Positions 1 through 9,212 of a DNA stretch of 64,000 bases are shown one piece after another. Origin of the DNA: Cupriavidus numazuensis (GTDB lineage Bacteria; Pseudomonadota; Gammaproteobacteria; Burkholderiales; Burkholderiaceae); assembly GCF_905397435.1 (NCBI RefSeq), contig NZ_CAJPVI010000001.1, forward strand, positions 1 to 64,000, written 5' to 3'. The notes under the pieces were generated by a model that saw nothing but the letters and a program-made list of their open reading frames with translations, made no database searches and was not told the DNA's origin. The stretch's first letter is position 1; every line of letters begins with the position of its first letter. A program made the position numbers and the translations under genes.

Positions 1-680
1 GGGGCCGGAGCCTGGGCAGGCGCTGCCGCGGGAGCCGGAGCGGGTGCTGCAGCGGCCGGAGCCGGTGCGGCGGCGCCAGCGGCGCCTTCCAGCAGGATCA
101 GCAGCGTGCCCTCGGCCACGTTGTCGCCGACCTTGACCTTGACTTCCTTGACCACGCCGCCTTGTGGCGACGGCACGTCCATGGTGGCCTTGTCCGACTC
201 CAGCGTAACGACGGCGTCTTCGGCGTTGATCGTGTCGCCCGGCTTGACGTGGACTTCGATCACGGGAACGGCGTCGTAGTCACCGATATCGGGCACCTTG
301 ACTTCAATGGTGCCGCCAGCTGCCGGAGCGGCGGCGGGCGCCGGGGCAGCGGCCGGAGCCGGTGCGGGCGCGGCGGCCTGGGCGGGGGCCGGAGCCGGTG
401 CGGCAGCAGCTGCGGGCGCCGGGGCCGGCGCGGCTGCGCCTGCGGCTTCCAGCATCACCAGCACGGAGCCCTCGGATACGTTGTCGCCCACCTTGATGCG
501 GACTTCCTTGACCACGCCGGCCTGCGGCGAGGGCACGTCCATGGTGGCCTTGTCCGATTCCAGCGTGACCAGCGCGTCTTCCGCGTTGATGCTGTCGCCG
601 GGTTTCACATGCACTTCAATGACGGGAACGGCGTCATAGTCGCCGATGTCCGGCACCTTGATTTCAATCGCTTGACTCAT
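1..680 (-). CDS. aceF: Dihydrolipoamide acetyltransferase (pyruvate dehydrogenase E2), N-terminal part
   Basis: The gene starts at 680 and runs off the left edge, so only about 226 residues are visible. It encodes the E2 core of the pyruvate dehydrogenase complex, which transfers the acetyl group from lipoate to CoA. Two lipoyl domains can be read, each with the lipoylation motif ESDKAT; the modified lysines are K44 and K164. Between them (about nt 300-440) and again after the second (nt 1-75) lie Ala/Pro/Gly-rich flexible linkers. The peripheral-subunit-binding and catalytic domains lie outside the window. It is 162 bp downstream of aceE on the same strand, with a hairpin in the gap. Identification is firm. 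Confidence 0.95.
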   Translation of the reverse strand, partial: MSQAIEIKVPDIGDYDAVPVIEVHVKPGDSINAEDALVTLESDKATMDVPSPQAGVVKEVRIKVGDNVSEGSVLVMLEAAGAAAPAPAPAAAAAPAPAPAQAAAPAPAPAAAPAPAAAPAAGGTIEVKVPDIGDYDAVPVIEVHVKPGDTINAEDAVVTLESDKATMDVPSPQGGVVKEVKVKVGDNVAEGTLLILLEGAAGAAAPAPAAAAPAPAPAAAPAQAPA

Positions 681-721
681 TCAGTGTCTCCTGGGCAGGC
701 CGGCGCGCACGACATCCGCAA

Positions 722-743
722 GCGGCGAGGTTACCCTCGCCGC
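722..743 (-). other. Intercistronic hairpin between aceE and aceF
   Basis: A perfect 9-bp inverted repeat (722-730 and 735-743) with a 4-nt loop lies in the 162-bp gap between aceE and aceF. It has no U-run, so an mRNA-processing or stability element, or a partial terminator adjusting E1:E2 ratios, is more likely than a full terminator. The function is inference. Confidence 0.4.
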
Positions 744-842
744 CCGCTTCTGTCACGCCGCTGTGCCGCAAGGCGCGCCGAATTTTTCGGGGCGCCCGCG
801 GCACGGCGTCGCCGTACTGCGGGGGTTGGTGCAGGAAGCCGG

Positions 843-3530
843 TCAGACCGACATCGGGTTCGGCTTGTTGGGGTCGAGGTTGTACTTCTTGATCGCTTCA
901 GCCACCTTGTCGCGGCTGATGGCGCCTTCGTCGGCCAGCGCCTTCAGCGCGGCCAGCGTGACCCAGTGGCGATCCACCTCGAAGAAATGGCGCAGCTTTT
1001 CGCGGGTGTCCGAGCGGCCGAAGCCGTCGGTGCCCAGCACGACGTAGCGGCGCGGCACGAACGGACGGATCTGTTCGGCGAACGCACGCACATAGTCGGT
1101 CGAGGCAATGACCGGGCCGCGCGCCGACTTCAGCTTCTGCGCGACGAACGACTCGCGCTGGGGCTCGGCCGGGTGCAGCAGGTTGAAGCGCTCGGCGGCG
1201 GCGCCTTCGCGGGCCAGCTCGGTGAAGCTCGGGCAGCCCCACAGGTCCGACTCCACGCCCCAGTCCTTCTTGAGCAGTTCGGCAGCAGCGATCACCTCGC
1301 GGAAGATCGTGCCCGAGCCCAGCAGCTGCACGCGCGGTGCGTTGCTGTTCTCGACGCCCTTGCGGAACTGGTACATGCCCTTGACGATGTCCTGCTCTAC
1401 GCCAGCCGGCATTTCCGGATGCTCGTAGTTCTCGTTCATGACCGTCAGATAGTAGTAGACGTCTTCCTGCTCGGCGTACATGCGGCGCAGGCCGTCCTGC
1501 ATGATCACTGCCAGTTCGTACTGGAAGGTCGGATCGTACGAGATGCAGTTCGGGATCACCGCGTGGAACACGTGCGAGTGGCCGTCTTCGTGCTGCAGGC
1601 CTTCGCCGTTCAGCGTGGTGCGGCCGGCGGTGCCGCCCAGCAGGAAGCCGCGCGAACGCATGTCGGCTGCTGCCCAGCACAGGTCGCCGATACGCTGGAT
1701 ACCGAACATCGAGTAGTAGATGTAGAACGGGATCATCTGCACGCCGTGCGTCGAGTACGACGTGGCGGCGGCGATCCAGTCGCACATGGCGCCGGCTTCG
1801 TTGATGCCTTCCTGCAGCACCTGGCCAGTCTGCGATTCCTTGTAGAACATGAGCTGGTCATGATCTTCCGGCACGTACTTCTGGCCTTCCTGGTTCCAGA
1901 TGCCGACCTGGCGGAACAGGCCTTCCATGCCGAAGGTACGCGACTCGTCCGGCACGATGGGCACCACGTGCTTGCCGATCTGCTTGTCCTTCAGCAGCGT
2001 GTTCAGGATACGCACGAAGGCCATGGTGGTGGACACTTCACGGCCTTCGCCGGTGGCCTTCAGCAGCGCCTCGAACGCCGACAGTTGCGGCACCGGCAGC
2101 GCCTCGGCCTTCTGGCGGCGGGCCGGCAGGTAGCCACCGAGGTTCTGGCGCGCCTGGCGCATGTACTCCAGTTCCTTCGAACCTTCCGGGAAGGTGATGT
2201 ACGGCACTTCGTCGAGCTTGTCGTCGGGTACCGGCAGATTGAACTGGTCGCGGAACTTGCGGATCGCGTCCACCGGCATCTTCTTCTGCTGGTGAGCCAC
2301 GTTCATGGCCTGGCCGGCGTCGCCCATGCCATAGCCCTTGATGGTCTTGGCCAGGATCAGCGTCGGCTGGCCCTTGTGCTCGCTGGCAGCCTTGTAGGCG
2401 GCGTAGATCTTGTGCGGGTCATGGCCGCCACGGTTCAGGCGCCAGATGTCGTCGTCGGACCAGTCGGCAACCATCGCCTTCAGTTCAGGCGAATTGAAGA
2501 AGTGCTCGCGGACGTAGGCGCCGTCCTTGGCCTTCATGGTCTGGTACTCGCCGTCCACGCAATCCATCATGCGCTTCATCAGCAGGCCCTTGGTGTCGCG
2601 CGCCAGCAGGGAATCCCACTTGCTGCCCCACACCACCTTGATCACGTTCCAGCCGGCACCGCGGAATTCGGATTCCAGTTCCTGGATGATCTTGCCGTTG
2701 CCGCGCACCGGACCGTCCAGGCGCTGCAGGTTGCAGTTGATGACGAAGACCAGGTTGTCGAGTTTCTCGCGGCCCGCCATGCCGATCGCGCCGAGCGATT
2801 CCGGCTCGTCGGTCTCGCCGTCGCCGAGGAAGGCCCAGACCTTGCGGTCGCCGGCCTTGGCCAGGCCGCGGCTGTCCAGGTACTTCATGAAACGGGCCTG
2901 GTAGATGGCCATGATCGGGCCCAGGCCCATCGACACCGTCGGGAATTGCCAGAAGTCCGGCATCAGCCACGGGTGCGGGTAGGACGAGATGCCCTTGCCG
3001 TCCACTTCTTGGCGGAAGCTGTCGAGCTGATCGGGGGTCAGGCGGCCCAGCAGGAACGCGCGCGAGTACACGCCCGGCGCCGAGTGACCCTGCACGAACA
3101 CCAGGTCGCCACCGCTCTGCTCCGAGGGAGCGCGCCAGAAGTGGTTGTAGCCGACGTCATACAGCGTGGCCGCCGAGGCGAACGAGGAAATGTGGCCGCC
3201 AACGTTGGTGTGCTTGTTGGCGCGCAGCACCATCGCCATCGCGTTCCAGCGCGTGTACGAGCGGATGCGGTGCTCGACGTCCTGGTCGCCGGGAATACGG
3301 GCCTGCTGCTCGACGGGGATCGTGTTGATGTACTGCGTTTCGGCGTGGAACGGCTGCGTAACGCCATTCACGCGTGCGTACTCGATCTGCTTGTCGATCA
3401 GGAAGGCCGCGCGTTCTGAGCCCTCTGCGGCGATGACGCCCTGCAAGGCGTCCAGCCACTCATGGGTTTCCTGGGGATCGGCGTCGTTGGCGCTGGATGC
3501 GCCGAGAATCTGCTCGGGTACGGCGGACAT
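843..3530 (-). CDS. aceE: Pyruvate dehydrogenase E1 component, homodimeric type
   Basis: A protein of 895 residues, close to the 887 of the E. coli enzyme. It decarboxylates pyruvate with thiamine diphosphate and reductively acetylates the lipoyl groups of E2. The thiamine-diphosphate motif GDGETDEPES is at about residue 235 and is followed by the conserved NCNLQRLDGPVRG stretch. The start at 3530 (protein begins MSAVPEQIL) is chosen because GGAGACAG precedes it at good spacing. An in-frame extension upstream to 3743 has no family-like sequence. It is first in the aceE-aceF operon and diverges from a sensor kinase 414 bp away. Confidence 0.97.
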   Translation of the reverse strand: MSAVPEQILGASSANDADPQETHEWLDALQGVIAAEGSERAAFLIDKQIEYARVNGVTQPFHAETQYINTIPVEQQARIPGDQDVEHRIRSYTRWNAMAMVLRANKHTNVGGHISSFASAATLYDVGYNHFWRAPSEQSGGDLVFVQGHSAPGVYSRAFLLGRLTPDQLDSFRQEVDGKGISSYPHPWLMPDFWQFPTVSMGLGPIMAIYQARFMKYLDSRGLAKAGDRKVWAFLGDGETDEPESLGAIGMAGREKLDNLVFVINCNLQRLDGPVRGNGKIIQELESEFRGAGWNVIKVVWGSKWDSLLARDTKGLLMKRMMDCVDGEYQTMKAKDGAYVREHFFNSPELKAMVADWSDDDIWRLNRGGHDPHKIYAAYKAASEHKGQPTLILAKTIKGYGMGDAGQAMNVAHQQKKMPVDAIRKFRDQFNLPVPDDKLDEVPYITFPEGSKELEYMRQARQNLGGYLPARRQKAEALPVPQLSAFEALLKATGEGREVSTTMAFVRILNTLLKDKQIGKHVVPIVPDESRTFGMEGLFRQVGIWNQEGQKYVPEDHDQLMFYKESQTGQVLQEGINEAGAMCDWIAAATSYSTHGVQMIPFYIYYSMFGIQRIGDLCWAAADMRSRGFLLGGTAGRTTLNGEGLQHEDGHSHVFHAVIPNCISYDPTFQYELAVIMQDGLRRMYAEQEDVYYYLTVMNENYEHPEMPAGVEQDIVKGMYQFRKGVENSNAPRVQLLGSGTIFREVIAAAELLKKDWGVESDLWGCPSFTELAREGAAAERFNLLHPAEPQRESFVAQKLKSARGPVIASTDYVRAFAEQIRPFVPRRYVVLGTDGFGRSDTREKLRHFFEVDRHWVTLAALKALADEGAISRDKVAEAIKKYNLDPNKPNPMSV

Positions 3531-3944
3531 GACTGTCTCCTGGTGAATTCCTGCTCCGGAGCCCTGGCTTTTGGCATTCGGGCCCCGGGGTGACGGGGTA
3601 TGACTTGCGGATGCGTCGCCGCCGCGCCTTGCATCGGAGCTGCCGCCGGGCGTCCTGTTCCGGACACTCCGCGCGGCAGGCGCATGGTTACCGCCCGCGT
3701 TCTTGGTCGATCGGATTCTATGGAAGCAGAAAGGGCAGCACAAGCAAAATTTTCAAATTGCGATATCGTTTTTTATAATGTGAAATATTGGCGCGGCGCA
3801 CCACACTTCACACCCACTGCCCTGGCCCATACGGGTCAAGCCGGGCCGCGACGTCAGGCATTTCCTTGATTTCATTGGCGCTTTCCCCAAGCGACGCACC
3901 GCAATAATCCCGCTACACTGGCCGGTCAGCCGTCAATCCCCGTC
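3531..3944. promoter_or_regulatory. Divergent control region between aceE and the sensor kinase
   Basis: A 414-bp gap separates the divergent aceE and kinase starts. Most of it is GC-rich, but 3741-3790 is a sharp AT-rich patch that includes the self-complementary CGATATCG (3761-3768) and a perfect plus-strand TATAAT at 3774-3779. The TATAAT could serve the kinase gene, although no convincing -35 element stands at normal spacing. I could not fix an aceE promoter. No PdhR-type operator was recognised. Confidence 0.4.
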
Positions 3945-6560
3945 ATGTCGTTTTTCGATCGTTTCCTGTCCAGCCTGCGTGCACCCGTCGTTCCGCCCAC
4001 CGCCTCGCCCACCGCGACCTCTACCGCCTCCGATAGAGCCAGGGCAGCCGGAGGCGACGGCGCACACGCCGCGCCGCCGACCGGCACGCTGGGCACCATC
4101 GACACCATCGCACCCGTCGATGACGGCGGCACCGTCTCCGCGCCCACGCGCGGCCTGTGGTGGCTGCGCTGGCGCAACCTCGTCGCCACGAGCTGGTTCA
4201 TGTTCATCCCGCTGGTGGCCATCGTGCTGTTCAGCGCGGCCATGGGCGTCATCCTCTGGTCCCTGCACGAGACCGAGCGCCAGCAGCAGCGCGACGCGCT
4301 GTACCGCGACGCGGCCTGGGCCCAGCAGCGCGTGCGGCTGTCCCTGCTGAGCAACCAGGACCAGCTTGCCTCGCTCGCGCGCGACATTGCAGCCGCGCAG
4401 CTCGAACAGGGCGCGTACCGGACCGCGGCGCAGGAAATCCTGCGCGAAAACCCCGAGATCGTCTTCATCAACTGGCTCGATGCCACGCGCCGCGGGCGCT
4501 GGTCGCTGCCGTCCACCTCGGAATTCGCGGCGCGCCTGCGCGAGAACCAGGACCAGCCGCTCGAACCCGAAGTGCTGGACACCTTCGACGCCGCGCGCGA
4601 AACCCAGCGCGTGGTCTACTCGCGCCCGCTCACCAACGACCGCGGCGACAGCTTCATGCTGATGGAAGTGCCGATCGTCCGTGACAACGAGTTCCTTGGC
4701 ACGCTCGGCGCGCTCTACTCGATCAACGGCATCCTCACGCACCTGCTGCCGCCGGAACTGACCGAGCGCTACCGCTTCTCGCTGATCGACAAGAACAACC
4801 AGACCCGCGCCAGCACCTCGCTACGGCCGGTGCCTGGCAACGCGCTGTCGTACGAGGTACTGCTCGATCCGCCGGGCCATTCGCTGTCGCTGCGCGCCGA
4901 CGCGTATCCGCCGCCGTCCAATCTGCCCAACAACATGCTGCTGTGGCTGGTGGTCGGGCTGTCGTGTTTCCTGCTGTGGAGCCTGTGGAGCATGTGGCGG
5001 CACACCAGCCGCCGCTCCGAGGCGCAGCGCGCGCTGCTGGCCGAAACGTCGTTCCGGCGCGCCATGGAAAACTCCATGCTGATCGGCCTGCGCGCGCTGG
5101 ACCTGAACGGCCGCATTACCTACGTGAATCCGGCGTTCTGCCGCATGACCGGCTGGCAGGAGAACGACCTGGTCGGACGACTGCCGCCCTTCCCCTACTG
5201 GCCGCCGAACGACCAGCAGGAAATGCAGCGGCAGATCGACCTCACGCTGCAGGGCAAGTCCCCGTCCGGCGGCTACGAGATGCGTGTGATGCGCCGCGAC
5301 GGCAGCAGCTTTTTCTCGCGTATGTACGTGTCGCCGCTGGTGGACAGCCGCGGCCGCCACACGGGCTGGATGAGTTCGATGACGGACATCACCGAGCCCA
5401 AGCGCGCGCGCGAGGAACTGGCCGCCGCGCACGACCGCTTCACCACCGTGCTGGAAAGCCTGGACGCCGCGGTGTCCGTGCTGGCCACCGACAAGGCCGA
5501 GCTGCTGTTCGCCAACCGCTACTACCGCCAGCTGTTCGGCTGGGAGGCCGAGGGCCACCTGAAACTGGCAGGCGACGACGTCGACAAGGACCAGGTCTCG
5601 AGCGACAACACCGACTATGTCGATGCGTACGCCGGCCTGCCAGCCTCGGAACTGATGCCATACACCTCGGACGCGCGCGAAGTGTTCGTGCCCGATATGC
5701 AGAAGTGGTTCGAAGTGCGCCGCCGCTACATCCAGTGGGTGGACGGCCATCTCGCGCAGATGCAGATCGCCACCGACATCACGATGCGCAAGGCCGCCGA
5801 GGAAATGACGCGCCAGCACGAGGAGCGCCTGCAGTTCACCAGCCGCCTGACCACCATGGGCGAGATGGCGTCGTCGCTCGCGCATGAACTGAACCAGCCG
5901 CTGGCCGCGATCAACAACTACTGCATGGGCGCCGTGGCGCGCCTGCATTCGGGCCGCAGCACGCCGGAAGACCTTATCCCGGTACTGGAAAAGACCTCGG
6001 CACAGGCCGTGCGCGCGGGCACCATCATCAGCCGTATCCGCGGCTTCGTGAAGCGCAGCCAGCCTCAACGGCGCGAGGCCTCGCTGCACGATATCGTCGC
6101 CGACGCGGTCGGCCTGGCCGACCTCGAGGCCACTCGCCGGCGCGTCACGATCCTGACGCGCCTGCCCGCCCCGCCGACGATGATCTACGTCGACCCGGTG
6201 CTGATCGAACAGGTGCTGGTGAACCTGCTCAAGAACGCCGTCGAGGCGATGTCCGGCATGCCCGCCCCGCGCGCGGGCGGCGTGGTGCGCCTGCACGCGC
6301 GCATCGAGCCGGGCGAGTTCGGCAACAACGTGCATATCGACGTGATCGACCAGGGTCCCGGCGTCGACGAAGCCACCAAGGAACGGCTGTTCGAGCCGTT
6401 CTTCAGCACCAAGTCCGACGGCATGGGCATGGGGCTGAATATCTGCCGCTCGATCATCGAATCCCACCAGGGCAGGCTGTGGGTCGAGAACAATGTCGAC
6501 GGCATTGGCTGTACGTTTAAAATCATGCTGCCTCTGCAGCCGGCAATGGCTGATCAGTAA
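3945..6560 (+). CDS. Membrane PAS-domain sensor histidine kinase
   Basis: An 871-residue two-component sensor. After a low-complexity N-terminus there is a transmembrane helix at about 72-100, a periplasmic sensory domain at about 100-328, and a second helix at about 331-352. Two cytoplasmic PAS domains follow (about 370-490 and 498-620), then a dimerisation box with phospho-acceptor His647 in HELNQPLAAI and a HATPase domain. The ATPase has an N-box at about 760, DQGPG at about 802 and GMGMGLNIC at about 826. This is the FixL/DctB/TodS-like family. The cognate regulator starts 120 bp downstream. The signal is unknown; divergence from aceE suggests, without proving, a link to pyruvate or carboxylate metabolism. 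The start lacks a strong ribosome site. Confidence 0.9.
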   Translation: MSFFDRFLSSLRAPVVPPTASPTATSTASDRARAAGGDGAHAAPPTGTLGTIDTIAPVDDGGTVSAPTRGLWWLRWRNLVATSWFMFIPLVAIVLFSAAMGVILWSLHETERQQQRDALYRDAAWAQQRVRLSLLSNQDQLASLARDIAAAQLEQGAYRTAAQEILRENPEIVFINWLDATRRGRWSLPSTSEFAARLRENQDQPLEPEVLDTFDAARETQRVVYSRPLTNDRGDSFMLMEVPIVRDNEFLGTLGALYSINGILTHLLPPELTERYRFSLIDKNNQTRASTSLRPVPGNALSYEVLLDPPGHSLSLRADAYPPPSNLPNNMLLWLVVGLSCFLLWSLWSMWRHTSRRSEAQRALLAETSFRRAMENSMLIGLRALDLNGRITYVNPAFCRMTGWQENDLVGRLPPFPYWPPNDQQEMQRQIDLTLQGKSPSGGYEMRVMRRDGSSFFSRMYVSPLVDSRGRHTGWMSSMTDITEPKRAREELAAAHDRFTTVLESLDAAVSVLATDKAELLFANRYYRQLFGWEAEGHLKLAGDDVDKDQVSSDNTDYVDAYAGLPASELMPYTSDAREVFVPDMQKWFEVRRRYIQWVDGHLAQMQIATDITMRKAAEEMTRQHEERLQFTSRLTTMGEMASSLAHELNQPLAAINNYCMGAVARLHSGRSTPEDLIPVLEKTSAQAVRAGTIISRIRGFVKRSQPQRREASLHDIVADAVGLADLEATRRRVTILTRLPAPPTMIYVDPVLIEQVLVNLLKNAVEAMSGMPAPRAGGVVRLHARIEPGEFGNNVHIDVIDQGPGVDEATKERLFEPFFSTKSDGMGMGLNICRSIIESHQGRLWVENNVDGIGCTFKIMLPLQPAMADQ

Positions 6561-6680
6561 CGACACGCGCCCGATCACGGAACTGCCGGCACCCCCCGCC
6601 GGTGGGGTGCCGGATCTGTTACATAGCGCCGCGGCCGGTTACACTTCTGCCGCAAATGAATGGTTGTCCCAGGAGACTTC

Positions 6681-7313
6681 ATGACCGCAACGCCAAACCC
6701 TGCCCCTCACCGCGGCGAGACCGTCTTTATCGTCGACGACGATGAAGCGATGCGCGACTCGCTGACCTGGCTGCTGGAGGGCAATGGTTACCAGGTGCGT
6801 GCTTTCAGCAGCGCCGAACAGTTCCTGGCGGCTTATGACGCCGGCCAGGTTTCCTGCGTGATCCTCGACGTGCGCATGCCCGGCATGAGCGGCCCGGAAC
6901 TGCAGGAGCGCATGATCGCCGAGAACATCGACATTCCTATCGTGTTCATTACCGGCCACGGCGATGTGCCGATGGCGGTGTCCACGATGAAGCGCGGCGC
7001 AATCGACTTTATCGAAAAGCCGTTCGACGAGTCGGAACTGCGCTCGCTGGTCGAACGCATGCTGCAGAAGGCGCGCACGGATCACTCGGCCGCGCGCGAG
7101 CAACGCGCCGCCAAGGACCTGCTGGGCAAGCTGACCACGCGCGAGCAGCAGGTGCTGGAGCGCATCGTGGCCGGCCGCCTGAACAAGCAGATCGCCGACG
7201 ACCTGGGCATTTCCATCAAGACGGTGGAGGCGCACCGCGCCAACATCATGGAAAAGCTCAACGTGAACACCGTGGCCGACCTGCTGCGCCTGGCGCTGTC
7301 GCGCAACAGTTGA
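6681..7313 (+). CDS. FixJ/TtrR-family response regulator (receiver plus LuxR HTH)
   Basis: A 210-residue regulator with an N-terminal receiver domain: acidic pocket VDDDEAM, phospho-acceptor Asp63 in VILDVRMPGMSG, the conserved Thr in FITGHGD and the Lys in IEKPFDE. The C-terminal LuxR-type helix-turn-helix covers about residues 140-205 (LTTREQQVLE to TVADLLRLA). The start at 6681 is preceded by AGGAG at 8-nt spacing; an in-frame ATG at 6660 has no ribosome site. It surely pairs with the kinase upstream. Targets are unknown; the aceE-kinase gap is an obvious candidate. Confidence 0.92.
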   Translation: MTATPNPAPHRGETVFIVDDDEAMRDSLTWLLEGNGYQVRAFSSAEQFLAAYDAGQVSCVILDVRMPGMSGPELQERMIAENIDIPIVFITGHGDVPMAVSTMKRGAIDFIEKPFDESELRSLVERMLQKARTDHSAAREQRAAKDLLGKLTTREQQVLERIVAGRLNKQIADDLGISIKTVEAHRANIMEKLNVNTVADLLRLALSRNS

Positions 7314-7323
7314 TCCCGCAAGC

Positions 7324-7345
7324 TGCCCCGGCGCTCGCCGGGGCA
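7324..7345 (+). terminator. Hairpin after the response regulator
   Basis: A 10-bp GC-rich inverted repeat with a 2-nt loop begins 11 bp after the response regulator stop codon. There is no clear T-run, so this is a terminator-like structure of moderate certainty. Confidence 0.5.
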
Positions 7346-7397
7346 CGCGTCCCTGCTCCGCCCCCCTCCGCCCCTTCCGCCCCCTTCGGCGCGCACC

Positions 7398-8078
7398 TCA
7401 GTTCCGCAGGTAATCCTCGTCACGGAACGTCACGACCCATTGCGGCCGGTACACCACAAAGATCGCGACCAGCATGCCAGTCAGGAAGGCCTCGCCGAAG
7501 GCAAGGATGACGATGGCCGCGAGCGTGTCGGCGGTGCTGAAAGGCAATCCCGGCGCCATCCAGTGCCGCCAGGCCGCTTCCGCCGCGCCGGCGCCCATGG
7601 CGGCCAGCCCCGCGCAGAAATAGCCGTGGCCGAGGATGAACACGAACGGGTGGTGCGGCAGCATGCGGCGCATGAGCCCCTGCAGGGCGGCAGAGATCAA
7701 CGCCGGCAGCAGCGCGAGCCAGACGTAGCGCACCCAGAGCGACGGCCAGTCGAACAGCGCCCAGCCATGGCCGGCCAGGTACTCAAGACCGAACAGCGAT
7801 ACCAGGTCGACCACAAACAACGAGACGAGCGCCAGCGGCAGCCCGAACAGCGTCACCATCAGCGTGGCGCCGAGAAGCTGGATCACCAGGCCGCCCACCA
7901 GCGTGGCACGGATCGTCCACAACAGCGCCACGAACATCATGCCGCCCAGCCACGCATGCTGCAGGGAATCGCGCCGCAGCAGATGCCACGGACGGCGGCT
8001 GAGGGCCCAGCCCAGCCCGACGACAGTCAGCACGATGAGCAGCGGGTCGGACAGCAGGGATGGGAGCGCGGTATGCAT
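7398..8078 (-). CDS. CbiM-like energy-coupling-factor permease, predicted membrane protein
   Basis: A 226-residue, very hydrophobic protein with about six predicted membrane helices and short loops. Its overall layout, and the motif region around GHGYFCAGLAAMGAG, resemble the CbiM-like 'predicted membrane protein' family of proteobacteria, related to substrate-binding subunits of cobalt/nickel energy-coupling-factor transporters. No ATPase or T-component gene is adjacent, and I do not see the N-terminal His-rich metal-binding start typical of true CbiM, so the substrate is unknown. It converges with the response regulator and diverges from folD. Confidence 0.6.
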   Translation of the reverse strand: MHTALPSLLSDPLLIVLTVVGLGWALSRRPWHLLRRDSLQHAWLGGMMFVALLWTIRATLVGGLVIQLLGATLMVTLFGLPLALVSLFVVDLVSLFGLEYLAGHGWALFDWPSLWVRYVWLALLPALISAALQGLMRRMLPHHPFVFILGHGYFCAGLAAMGAGAAEAAWRHWMAPGLPFSTADTLAAIVILAFGEAFLTGMLVAIFVVYRPQWVVTFRDEDYLRN

Positions 8079-8173
8079 GCACCGATGCTACCAGTGCCGC
8101 CGGGCATCCCGGCTTGCCAGCGATCAAACGGCCGCGTGGCCAGCCGGGGGCAGAATGCCCGCCCGTCACCCCG

Positions 8174-8179
8174 TATAAT
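8174..8179 (+). promoter_or_regulatory. Candidate -10 element for folD
   Basis: A perfect TATAAT lies 76 bp upstream of the folD start in the divergent gap. No good -35 hexamer is visible at 16-18 bp, so it is only a candidate. Confidence 0.35.
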
Positions 8180-8255
8180 TCGCCTTTAAGCTCTGCCGAC
8201 CGGGCGCCGCCCCGCGACGGCGCCTTCACTCCGGCCACAAACCCGCCTCTCCCCC

Positions 8256-9107
8256 ATGTCTGCACAACTGATCGACGGCAACGCCCTTGCCAAACAAATC
8301 CGTTCCGAAGCCGCCGTGCGCGCTGCCCGCCTGACCGAACGCGGCCACCAGCCTGGCCTGGCCGTGGTCCTGGTCGGCGAGGATCCGGCCAGCCAGGTCT
8401 ATGTGCGCAACAAGGTCAAGGCCTGTGAGGACAACGGCTTCCATTCGTCGCTGGACCGCTATCCGGCCGACCTGTCCGAGGCCGACCTGCTGGCCCGCAT
8501 CGATGCACTGAACAACGATCCGAAGATCCACGGCATCCTGGTGCAGTTGCCGCTGCCCAAGCACATCGACAGCCACAAGGTGCTCGAAGCCATCGCCCCG
8601 GAAAAGGACGTCGACGGCTTCCACGTGGCCAATGCCGGCGCGCTGATGACCGGCGCCCCGCTGTTCCGCCCGTGCACGCCGTATGGCTGCATGAAGATGC
8701 TGGAATCGATCAACTTCCCGCTGCGCGGCGCGCGCGCGGTGGTGGTCGGCGCCTCGAACATCGTGGGCAAGCCGATGGCCATGCTGCTGCTGCAAGCCGG
8801 CGCCACCGTAACCATCTGCAACAGCAAGACGCGTGATATCGGCGCGCATACGCGTGACGCCGACGTGGTCGTCGCCGCCGTGGGCAAGCGCAACCTGATC
8901 ACCGCCGACATGGTCAAGCCCGGCGCGGTCGTCATCGACGTGGGCATGAACCGCGACGACAACGGCAAGCTGTGCGGCGACGTGGATTTCGCCGGCGTGC
9001 GCGAGGTGGCCGGCTATATCACGCCGGTGCCGGGCGGCGTTGGCCCCATGACCATTACCATGCTGCTGATCAACACGCTGGAAGCCGCCGAGCGCGCCGC
9101 CGGCTAA
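8256..9107 (+). CDS. folD: Bifunctional methylenetetrahydrofolate dehydrogenase / cyclohydrolase
   Basis: A 283-residue cytosolic enzyme that interconverts 5,10-methylene-, methenyl- and 10-formyl-tetrahydrofolate, using NADP. The active-site tyrosine and lysine are in [11 protein letters not shown] at about residues 47-57. The conserved [11 protein letters not shown] stretch and the dinucleotide-binding [13 protein letters not shown] follow, and [12 protein letters not shown] is near the C-terminus. The length matches the family. It is followed by prlC after a 105-bp gap with a long hairpin. Confidence 0.97.
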   Translation: MSAQLIDGNALAKQIRSEAAVRAARLTERGHQPGLAVVLVGEDPASQVYVRNKVKACEDNGFHSSLDRYPADLSEADLLARIDALNNDPKIHGILVQLPLPKHIDSHKVLEAIAPEKDVDGFHVANAGALMTGAPLFRPCTPYGCMKMLESINFPLRGARAVVVGASNIVGKPMAMLLLQAGATVTICNSKTRDIGAHTRDADVVVAAVGKRNLITADMVKPGAVVIDVGMNRDDNGKLCGDVDFAGVREVAGYITPVPGGVGPMTITMLLINTLEAAERAAG

Positions 9108-9113
9108 GCCTGT

Positions 9114-9143
9114 GTGCCGTTGCGGCACGCGCCGCAACGGCAC
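9114..9143 (+). terminator. Long perfect hairpin after folD
   Basis: A 13-bp perfect inverted repeat with a 4-nt loop starts 6 bp after the folD stop codon. It lacks a T-run, so it may attenuate readthrough into prlC or stabilise the folD transcript rather than fully terminate. Confidence 0.5.
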
Positions 9144-9212
9144 TGGAAAAGCACCGGGGCTGCCCCAATCTGCAAGCCATTGCCTCTTCAGGCCTGATAA
9201 CCGAGAACCGCC

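Noticed and set aside
1..440. Repetitive GCC/GGC-rich DNA that looks like a simple repeat
   Set aside because: It encodes the Ala/Pro/Gly linkers of the pyruvate dehydrogenase E2 protein on the minus strand.
162..3419. A 1085-residue open frame on the plus strand
   Set aside because: It lies antisense to aceF and aceE, is His/Arg/Val-rich in the way GC-rich antisense frames are, and matches no protein. It is a shadow of the codon bias.
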